In this document: positions 1 through 5,441 of the stretch, in pieces | Position numbering within the stretch: position 1 is the first letter of the stretch | Layout: the number at the start of each line of letters is the position of its first letter | Assembly: GCA_024275555.1 (NCBI GenBank) | Contig: JAJRYW010000223.1 | Span: forward strand, 1-9,981 | Direction of reading: 5' to 3' | Length of the DNA: 9,981 bases | Source of the DNA: Calditrichota bacterium | Lineage (GTDB): Bacteria > Calditrichota > Calditrichia > RBG-13-44-9 > J075 | Notes under the pieces: model-generated | Seen by the model: the letters and a program-made list of their open reading frames with translations, nothing else | The model's database searches: none | Told to the model about the DNA's origin: nothing | Made by a program: the position numbers and the translations under genes

Positions 1-708
1 AATCAGCAGATTGGCCGCCTTCTCCGCGACAACCGGCCCATCCCCGACGCTCAGCAGCACCAGCCGCGCCTGGCGGCACGCGCCGCCCCCGGCTGTCTCC
101 AGCACCACCGCCACGCCTACCAGGGCGTAATCGCCGTGGCGACGGGCAACTTCCCGGAAGGCCCATCCACAGCGGGCCGGAAGCGCCGGTAGCCGGATTT
201 CGGTCAGCATTTCTTCCGGTTCCAGGGCGGTGGTGAACATCCCCAGGAAAAATTCGGAAGCGGGCACCCACCGTTCCGCATCGTGTTTTTGCAGATGGAA
301 TTGAGCATCCACAGCGATCATCACCGCCGGCAACTCCGAAGCCGGGTCCGCATGGGCAATACTCCCGCCAATGGTGCCCCGGTTGCGAATCTGCACATGG
401 GCAATATGCGGCATGGTCTCGTGGAGCAGCGGGCAACGCTCGGCGATGATGCGGCTCTGTTCCACGGTGCGCTGGCGGGTCATCGCCCCGATGCGCACCT
501 CGCCGTTTTCCGAGGGGTGCAGGAAGGCTAAATCGGAGATGCGATTGCAGTCAATGAGAAACGCCGGTTGGGCCAGGCGGAAGTTCATCGCCGGGACCAG
601 GCTTTGCCCGCCGGCTAAAATCTTGGCCTCATACCCGTGCTGATTTAAAAGCTGAAGAGCTTCCGCCCGGTCTTCAGGCGCGACATATTCAAAAGGAGCT
701 GGTTTCAA
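1..708 (-). CDS. coxM: CoxM-like FAD-binding subunit of a molybdenum hydroxylase (partial, C-terminus off the left edge)
   Basis: This is the medium, FAD-carrying subunit of a CO-dehydrogenase/xanthine-dehydrogenase-type enzyme. It would accept electrons from the [2Fe-2S] subunit and pass them on to quinone or another acceptor. The 236 codons in the window start MKPAPFEYVAPEDRAEALQL, typical of the family. They carry both FAD-binding signatures: AGGQSLVP at residues 32-39 and the RNRGTIGGS segment around 108-116, followed by AHADPASELPAV. Family members are usually about 280-300 residues, so roughly the last 50 are missing. I chose the TTG at 708-706 because the family N-terminus begins there, no ATG is available nearby, and AAAGG lies just upstream. 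The gene follows coxG in the same direction but is separated from it by 639 bp of repeats, so it may have its own promoter. Family is certain; substrate is not. Confidence 0.93.
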   Translation of the reverse strand, partial: MKPAPFEYVAPEDRAEALQLLNQHGYEAKILAGGQSLVPAMNFRLAQPAFLIDCNRISDLAFLHPSENGEVRIGAMTRQRTVEQSRIIAERCPLLHETMPHIAHVQIRNRGTIGGSIAHADPASELPAVMIAVDAQFHLQKHDAERWVPASEFFLGMFTTALEPEEMLTEIRLPALPARCGWAFREVARRHGDYALVGVAVVLETAGGGACRQARLVLLSVGDGPVVAEKAANLLI

Positions 709-828
709 GGAAACGCCTTTCTTTTTTCTCTGATTTTTCTATTCAACCCGCGAAACACGCCAAAGAATCGAAAGAAAAAAATGGCAAAATTTTTATATCC
801 GTTTGTCACTGCCATGATGGGAGCTTTT

Positions 829-878
829 GGATTGTATCGACTGTGTCGATTCATGCATTGACACAGTCAATGCAATCC
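829..878. promoter_or_regulatory. Nested double palindrome upstream of coxM (candidate operator or RNA hairpin)
   Basis: Two 15-bp palindromes sit side by side: ATCGACtgtGTCGAT at 836-850 and ATTGACacaGTCAAT at 857-871. They are also complementary to each other, so the whole block folds as one hairpin with arms 829-850 and 856-878. The arms differ only by three transition mismatches. The block ends about 120 bp upstream of the coxM start. Two related dyads in tandem fit a dimeric regulator binding twice; a long hairpin in an RNA reading through from coxG, or a mobile-repeat remnant, is the alternative. Confidence 0.45.
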
Positions 879-907
879 GAAATCCAGACTCTCTTCATTT
901 CAGACTC

Positions 908-936
908 GTTATGATCCCGGCAGCCGGGATCACAAC
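908..936. repeat. GATCCCGG hairpin repeat
   Basis: Near-perfect inverted repeat with 13-bp arms (GTTATGATCCCGG and CCGGGATCACAAC, one mismatch) around a 3-base loop CAG. It has no T-run on either side, so it is not a standard intrinsic terminator. It is the first of a series of strong hairpins in this spacer and is best read as a dispersed stem-loop repeat, although dispersal cannot be tested inside one window. Confidence 0.6.
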
Positions 937-978
937 CCAGTAGCTCCGGGAACTCCGTTTCTACTAATTCTCTTGCCA

Positions 979-1161
979 GACAATCTTTCTTCTCGTTCCA
1001 GGCTCCTGCCTGGAACGCTCTTTTCAATGAAAGCTCCGCTTTCCCACCACCGGCATTATATTAGTACGATTGTGTCCCGGCGGGTATGTGTTGACCTCGA
1101 ACGAGTGAAAAAGCAACGTTCAAAGCAGGAGCCTGGAACGAGCAACGAAATAATGATTGAC
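979..1161. repeat. Inverted repeat pair, possibly a small non-autonomous element
   Basis: CTCGTTCCAGGCTCCTGC at 992-1009 recurs as its exact reverse complement at 1125-1142 (18 of 18 bases). The outer flanks also match loosely in inverted orientation, ending in GACAATC at 979-985 and GATTGAC at 1155-1161. The enclosed 183 bp has no coding capacity that I can support. This is the size and layout of a MITE-like element, but I see no target-site duplication. Two inverted dispersed repeats would look the same. Confidence 0.45.
994..1017. repeat. CGTTCCAGGC hairpin
   Basis: Perfect inverted repeat: arms CGTTCCAGGC and GCCTGGAACG with a 4-base loop TCCT. It lies inside the left copy of the 18-bp inverted repeat pair. 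Stem-loops of this CGTTCC...GGAACG form occur as scattered repeats in many bacterial genomes; no function is assigned here. Confidence 0.65.
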
Positions 1162-1239
1162 GATGGCGTCATATAGCACTATCTCCGTTTCTACTTGTTT
1201 TCTTACCCTGCCCGCGAAAGCGGAGTTTCGCCGCCTGAT

Positions 1240-1266
1240 GCGTTCCCAAAGAGACTTTGGGAACGC
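1240..1266. repeat. GCGTTCCCAAAG hairpin downstream of coxG
   Basis: Perfect 12-bp inverted repeat (GCGTTCCCAAAG and CTTTGGGAACGC) with a 3-base loop AGA. It lies about 80 bp after the coxG stop on the minus strand. An RNA from the coxSLG operon would fold here, which could protect or end the transcript. There is no U-tract after it, so a classic intrinsic terminator is not supported. Its layout parallels the hairpin at 994-1017. Confidence 0.6.
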
Positions 1267-1347
1267 GGGTTTAAAAACAATCCTTTGGGTACGTTGTGCC
1301 TCGGCGGCAATACCCTGAGAGCCATTTCTTCGTTCAAAATTATGCGA

Positions 1348-1956
1348 CTACAGCAGCACCCAGGCCGCAGCAGCAATAATCGCCGCGACTGCCAAAATCC
1401 ACCAGATGCGCCCGCCGGAGAAGGATTCTTTTACCACATCTTTGGCAACGCCTTTGGCAAAATCACCCTGGGTGGGGGCGACGTAAGGCTGTTCGGCTGC
1501 CTCGCCCGGGGCCATCCGGGCCTGCAGAGCCTGGTTCATCGCTTCCAGCCCCTGGCGGATCATGCTTTTGCCCACCGTGTCCAAGAGGCGCTGACCCACG
1601 CTGGCTAACCGCCCGCCGATTTGCAGATCGGCTTCGTAGGTCAGCAGGGTCTGACCGCCCTCATGCGGGTGAAGCTGCACCCTGGCGGTCCCTTTGGCAA
1701 ACCCGGCATTGCCGTTGCTGTCCACCAACATGGTATAACTTTCCGGATGCTGTTTGTCCTTCAGGGTTACCTTGCAAAGGAACAAGCCGTTTACCGGGCC
1801 CACCCGTACGTTCATTTCACTTTGGTATTCATCTTCTCCGATCTTATCCAGGCGTTCTGTGCCCGGCAAAGAGGAGGCTAAAATTTCCGGGTCATGCAAA
1901 AGCGCCCAGACCTCCTCGCGAGCGCCTGCAAAGGTAAATTGCCCCTCGACTTTCAT
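1348..1956 (-). CDS. coxG: CoxG-family SRPBCC protein with C-terminal membrane anchor
   Basis: A 202-residue protein of the CO dehydrogenase subunit G family. Residues 1 to about 150 form the SRPBCC (START-like) lipid/quinone-binding fold: it opens MKVEGQFTFAGAREEVWALL and has the family segment IGGRLASVGQRLLDTVGKSM near residues 118-137. After a polar linker, the last 20 residues are a single hydrophobic helix (WWILAVAAIIAAAAWVLL), a tail anchor. In CO-oxidising bacteria CoxG tethers the dehydrogenase to the membrane and helps electrons reach quinone. The start is the ATG at 1956, two bases past the coxL stop, with GGAG eight bases upstream; the longer open frame into coxL is not used. The tight spacing implies co-translation with coxL. 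Confidence 0.93.
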   Translation of the reverse strand: MKVEGQFTFAGAREEVWALLHDPEILASSLPGTERLDKIGEDEYQSEMNVRVGPVNGLFLCKVTLKDKQHPESYTMLVDSNGNAGFAKGTARVQLHPHEGGQTLLTYEADLQIGGRLASVGQRLLDTVGKSMIRQGLEAMNQALQARMAPGEAAEQPYVAPTQGDFAKGVAKDVVKESFSGGRIWWILAVAAIIAAAAWVLL

Positions 1957-1958
1957 GA

Positions 1959-4334
1959 TCAATTCTCCGTTGCTTCTATGGGTTGCGGTTTGATTTCTCC
2001 AGTATTTTGCCGAACCAGTTCGAACAATCGCCCGGGGCTGAGCGGGATTTCGCAAATTTCCAGGCCGGTATCCGAGAAGGCGTCTTCCACAGCCTGGGCA
2101 AAGGCCGGCCCCACCGGAATAGCCCCGGCCTCGCCGACTCCCTTCACCCCCAGGGGATTGAGCGGCGAGGGCGTCTCCAGGTGATCCGATTCGACGCCCG
2201 GCACTTCGCAGGCGGTGGGAAGAAGGTAGTCCATAAACGAGGCGTTCAGAAGTTGGCCGTTTTCATCAAAACAAAGCTGCTCGTAAAAGGCATTCCCAAT
2301 TCCCTGGGCCACCCCGCCCTGGATCTGCCCTTCCAGGATCATGGGATTGATCACGGTTCCGCAGTCGTGCACCACCACGTATTTTTTGATGTCCACCAGA
2401 AAGGTTTGCGGGTCGACTTCCACAATCATGGCGTGGACGCCGCTGGCGGTGCAGCCCCGGGCCGGGCCAAAGTAAGCGGTGGCTTCCAGGCCCGGCTCCG
2501 TGCCCGGCGTTACCGCCCCGCGGAGAGGATTGGCCTGCGCTGCTAACTCGGCAAAACTTAATTTTTTCTGCGGCGATTGACGCGGATAGACGGTTCCATT
2601 TTCCAGAACTAACTCTTCCGGGGCAACCTCCAGCAGACGGGCAGCCAGTGCAATGATTTTCTTGCGCACCATTTGGGCCGCGGCATGGCAGGCATTGCCG
2701 GCCACCACCGCCCCCCGGCTGGCAAAGGTTCCCGTGCCCCAATGGAACTCCCCGGTATCCCCGGTCGCCACGTGGATATCACATACATCGACGCCCAGTT
2801 GCTCGGCAACCACCTGGGCAAAGGCGGTAAAATGGCCCTGTCCCTGGGTGCCCACGCCGGTCGCCAGGCGCACTTTCCCGCTGGCTTCCACGGTCACTCG
2901 CGCGCCTTCGTAGGGGCCGATTCCGGCGCCCTCCACATAAGAGACAATCCCCAGGCCCACCCGTTTTCCCTGGGCGTGCAGGCGCGGCTTTTCCTCCCGG
3001 ATAAACCCGTGATAGTCGATCATCTCCACGGCTTTTTCCAGGGCCGGGGCGTAGTTTCCGCTGTCATAAACCAGCGGGGCAAAATCCTGGTAGATGATCT
3101 GGTGGTCGTGGGGAAACTCCTCCGGGGAGAGATAGTTTTTGCGCCGGATTTCCACCCGGTTGAGATTCATCTCCTTAGCGGCAAAATCCAGCAGACGCTC
3201 CATCACAAAGACGCCATGCTGCCGGCCGGCTCCCCGGTAGGGGGTGACAATCGGTTTGGTGGTGAACACCGCTTTAAATTCGCTGTAATAATTGGGGATA
3301 CGATAACACCCCAGTAGAGTACACTGGCTGTTGATCGGCACGGTAAGCCCGTAGGGGTCGTAGGCGCCGGTGTCGTGCCAAAACACATCTTTAATTCCCA
3401 GGATAGTTCCGTCGGCCGACAAGGCGATTTCCGCCTCGTGGATTTGCCCGCGCTCCTGGGTGGTGGCAAAGAAATTTTCTTCGCGATCCTCGATCCACTT
3501 GACCGGGCAGTTTAGCTGCATGGAAACCCAGGGGATGAGCACCTCTTCCGGGTAGAACATCATAATTTTCGGTCCGAATCCCCCGCCGATGAATGGGGCA
3601 ATCACCCGCACCTGCGACTCAGATAACCCCAGCATGGCCGCCAAACCATTGCGGATAGGAATCGGCGCCTGGGTGGTGTCCCAGATGGTTAAAAATTGAT
3701 TTTTGCCATTCCAGTCTGCGACAACCCCCCGGTTTTCCATGGCGGCGGCGGTGCCCCGGTCGTAGATAAAACGGCGTTTGATGATCCGGTCGGCCTGTTG
3801 GGCAATGCGGTGGTAATCGCCCTTTTCCTGGATGACATGGGCGGCTAAGTTGGAAGAAAGATCATCGTGCACCCGCGGTGCTTGCTCTTTGAGCGCCTCT
3901 TCCATATCCACCACGGCGGGGAGCGGCTCCACATCCAGCCGCACCAGTTCGGCGGCGTCTTCGGCAATGTAGCGGCTCTCGGCAATAATCAGCACCACCG
4001 GTTCGCCGACATGGCGAATTTTATCTTTGGCCAGGGGAACCTGGGTGCGGGCGTGGAAGGTCAACCGCTCGATGGGAGGCGGGGGAACCAGCAGCGGGCC
4101 CGGCTTCCAGTAGTCGCCCAAATCGGCGGCGGTATAAACCGCATGCACGCCGGGCAGGGCCGCGGCGCGGGATACATCAATAGAATTGATACGGGCGTGA
4201 GCGTGCTTGCTGCGCACAAAAGCGGCGTGAAGCATTCCGGGCAGATGCACATCGTCGGTAAAAAGGGCCTTCCCGGTTAACAGGCGGGCGTCTTCGTTGC
4301 GGCGGATTGGCTGACCAAAATATTTTCCAGACAT
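1959..4334 (-). CDS. coxL: CoxL-like molybdopterin-binding large subunit (form II / xanthine dehydrogenase family)
   Basis: The catalytic subunit, 791 residues, the usual length for this family. The N-terminal a/b hammerhead domain begins FGQPIRRNEDARLLTG. The molybdopterin-binding domain shows IGGGFGPK at 249-256, a GQGH motif near 498, GTGTFASRGAVVAG near 530-545, and the base-catalyst motif GVGEAGA with Glu735. The active-site loop reads PYRGAGR (Tyr366-Arg371). Proven form I CO dehydrogenases have CxSFR with a copper-binding Cys at this place, so the protein belongs to the form II/other-hydroxylase group. The substrate could be CO poorly, a purine, an aldehyde or another compound. The ATG at 4334 is preceded by AGGAG with 5-base spacing and matches the family N-terminus; the in-frame TTG at 4373 is less likely. 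It lies 46 bp after coxS and 2 bp before coxG. Confidence 0.95.
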   Translation of the reverse strand: MSGKYFGQPIRRNEDARLLTGKALFTDDVHLPGMLHAAFVRSKHAHARINSIDVSRAAALPGVHAVYTAADLGDYWKPGPLLVPPPPIERLTFHARTQVPLAKDKIRHVGEPVVLIIAESRYIAEDAAELVRLDVEPLPAVVDMEEALKEQAPRVHDDLSSNLAAHVIQEKGDYHRIAQQADRIIKRRFIYDRGTAAAMENRGVVADWNGKNQFLTIWDTTQAPIPIRNGLAAMLGLSESQVRVIAPFIGGGFGPKIMMFYPEEVLIPWVSMQLNCPVKWIEDREENFFATTQERGQIHEAEIALSADGTILGIKDVFWHDTGAYDPYGLTVPINSQCTLLGCYRIPNYYSEFKAVFTTKPIVTPYRGAGRQHGVFVMERLLDFAAKEMNLNRVEIRRKNYLSPEEFPHDHQIIYQDFAPLVYDSGNYAPALEKAVEMIDYHGFIREEKPRLHAQGKRVGLGIVSYVEGAGIGPYEGARVTVEASGKVRLATGVGTQGQGHFTAFAQVVAEQLGVDVCDIHVATGDTGEFHWGTGTFASRGAVVAGNACHAAAQMVRKKIIALAARLLEVAPEELVLENGTVYPRQSPQKKLSFAELAAQANPLRGAVTPGTEPGLEATAYFGPARGCTASGVHAMIVEVDPQTFLVDIKKYVVVHDCGTVINPMILEGQIQGGVAQGIGNAFYEQLCFDENGQLLNASFMDYLLPTACEVPGVESDHLETPSPLNPLGVKGVGEAGAIPVGPAFAQAVEDAFSDTGLEICEIPLSPGRLFELVRQNTGEIKPQPIEATEN

Positions 4335-4380
4335 AAATTCTCCTGTTCGGTAATGGACGAACCAGGTTGGCAATGCTAAA

Positions 4381-4875
4381 TTAGTATGATTGCTGCTGAC
4401 GATGCTGTAGGGCAGACTTCACTGCATTGACGATGTTCTGATACCCGGTGCAGCGGCAGAGATTTCCGGAAAGCGCCTGGCGAATTTCCTCTTCGTCGGC
4501 GTCAGGATGGGCATCGAGAAACGGGATGAGGGTCATCAAAAAACCCGGGGTGCAAAACCCGCACTGTAAAGCATGGTGTTCCCGGAACAGCTCTTGTAAG
4601 GGGTGGAGTTCCTCCCCGGCCGAATCGCCGGTCAATCCTTCCACGGTAAGGATTTCCTGCTGATCGCACTGCACCGCAAAGAGAAGGCAGGAACGCACCG
4701 CTTCGCCGTTCAGCAGTACGGTACATGCGCCGCACACGCCATGTTCACAGCCGACATGGGTACCGGTCAGGTCCAATTCATGGCGCAGGAAATCGCTGAG
4801 TAAGAGGCGCGGCTCCACTTCTCTCTCATAGGAACGGGAATTCACCCGAACCGTAATAGGAATACGTTCATTCAT
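4381..4875 (-). CDS. coxS: CoxS-like [2Fe-2S] small subunit of a molybdenum hydroxylase
   Basis: A 164-residue iron-sulfur subunit that relays electrons from the molybdopterin centre to the FAD subunit. The N-terminal plant-ferredoxin-like cluster is held by Cys43, Cys48, Cys51 and Cys63 (GCEHGVCGACTV then RSC). The C-terminal helical domain holds the second cluster through Cys105, Cys108, Cys140 and Cys142 (CGFCTPG and LCRCTGY). All eight ligands are present, and the length matches the family. The ATG at 4875 is preferred because MNERIPITVRVN fits the usual N-terminus; an in-frame TTG at 4905 would start ten residues earlier. The ribosome binding site is weak (AGG about 12 bases upstream). 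It is the first gene of the cox cluster here and is transcribed divergently from prc. Confidence 0.96.
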   Translation of the reverse strand: MNERIPITVRVNSRSYEREVEPRLLLSDFLRHELDLTGTHVGCEHGVCGACTVLLNGEAVRSCLLFAVQCDQQEILTVEGLTGDSAGEELHPLQELFREHHALQCGFCTPGFLMTLIPFLDAHPDADEEEIRQALSGNLCRCTGYQNIVNAVKSALQHRQQQSY

Positions 4876-4900
4876 AGACGGAAATACCTGTGTTCGTAAA

Positions 4901-4930
4901 GACAATCGGATCTGAAGTGAAGATTGTCAA
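4901..4930 (-). promoter_or_regulatory. Candidate coxS promoter framed by a GACAATC inverted repeat
   Basis: On the minus strand a perfect -35 box TTGACA (4930-4925) is followed after 17 bp by GATTGT (4907-4902), a poor -10 box matching three of six consensus bases. This would place the RNA start about 20 bases before the coxS ATG. The exact inverted repeat GACAATC-N14-GATTGTC (4901-4907 and 4922-4928) overlaps both boxes, as an operator for a dimeric regulator would. A strong -35 with a weak -10 fits regulated expression, but this is inferred from sequence alone. Confidence 0.4.
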
Positions 4931-5093
4931 ATTCAATAAAATCAGGCGACTAATAACCCAAGATGACCGGAATCTATGGCAATCCGGTCAGAAATTCAAG
5001 ATTTTTTTTTGGTTCGATTGGTTTTTCCTTTGTATTTGTGTAGCAATCTTTTTTCAAAGGTGTTAAAACGGCTTATTTGGGCAACCGGACAGT

Positions 5094-5210
5094 TCTCAAG
5101 TGAGATTTCCCCACCCCGGCCCTCCCCGGAATCAAGGAGGGAGGCCGGTTTCCCCCCGATTTCGGGCTTCGTCGTGAGCTCAGCCGAACGGGGGAGTAAG
5201 GGGGGACATT
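5094..5210. repeat. GC-rich inverted repeat element remnant
   Basis: A C-run/G-run-rich block sits in an AT-rich spacer. It starts with the small palindrome TCTCAagTGAGA (5094-5105), then has an imperfect stem CCGGCCCTCC against GGAGGGAGGCCGG (5116-5148). Finally a CCCCCC run (about 5152-5157) can pair with GGGGGG (about 5200-5205) across a loop containing GAGCTC. Its composition contrasts sharply with both flanks. It resembles the dispersed intergenic stem-loop repeats of many environmental bacteria, and no open frame in it is convincing. Confidence 0.45.
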
Positions 5211-5441
5211 ATCATTGCATGAGGGAAGCGACACAAAACATTCCATCTTTTCGGAAACTAATTCACGTCTCAATAATCAAAGGCAGAGCTTAAGCCATTC
5301 TTTGCCCGGGTCGATGATGACCGGCATCGTTAATAATATTTTTCTGAAAACAATTCTTTCTAACTGCGTTAAATGAAATTAAATTAACTTAATTTACTGG
5401 ATGTGTAACCGTTCGACATCGAACTAATCTTGAGGCGCATA

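Larger units (their letters stand above)
953..1195 (+). repeat. Direct repeat CTCCGTTTCTACT, two copies about 230 bp apart
   Basis: CTCCGTTTCTACT occurs exactly at 953-965 and 1183-1195. Similarity continues for about 12 more bases (AATTCTCTTGCC against TGTTTTCTTACC). Each copy is followed within about 30-45 bp by a strong CGTTCC...GGAACG hairpin (994-1017 and 1240-1266). The two units look like copies of one repeat module whose hairpin sequence has diverged. Confidence 0.6.
709..1347. other. 639-bp gene-free, repeat-rich spacer between coxG and coxM
   Basis: I find no credible gene here on either strand; the short open frames run through inverted repeats and lack ribosome binding sites. The spacer holds at least four separate dyads (829-878, 908-936, 994-1017, 1240-1266), a minor one at 1214-1231 (GCGAAA/TTTCGC), an inverted copy pair (992-1009 and 1125-1142) and a direct repeat (953-965 and 1183-1195). 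The 100 bp next to coxM are AT-rich and purine-rich on the minus strand. I could not pick out a convincing -35/-10 pair for coxM there. Confidence 0.8.
4876..5441. other. 566-bp divergent spacer between coxS and prc
   Basis: No gene can be supported. From left to right it holds a candidate coxS promoter with an inverted repeat (4901-4930) and a small dyad GACCGGA/TCCGGTC (4965-4989). A T-tract lies near 5002-5010, but too far from that dyad for a terminator. Next come a GC-rich repeat remnant (5094-5210) and an AT-rich stretch with the dyad AAATTAA/TTAATTT (5376-5395) ahead of prc. I found no convincing -35/-10 pair for prc, although the AT-rich block at 5320-5395 is where I would expect it. 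Confidence 0.7.

Noticed and set aside
973..1176. 67-codon open frame between coxG and coxM
   Set aside because: It reads straight through the inverted repeats and has no ribosome binding site.
1956..2055. Longer N-terminus of CoxG reaching 33 codons into coxL
   Set aside because: The SRPBCC family N-terminus begins at the ATG at 1956, which has its own GGAG ribosome binding site.
4965..5010. GACCGGA/TCCGGTC dyad followed by a T-tract, as a plus-strand intrinsic terminator
   Set aside because: The stem is 7 bp with an 11-base loop, the T-tract starts about 12 bases later, and there is no plus-strand gene upstream to terminate.
5376..5395. AAATTAA/TTAATTT dyad as the prc operator
   Set aside because: Low-complexity AT sequence forms such dyads readily, and no promoter boxes line up with it.
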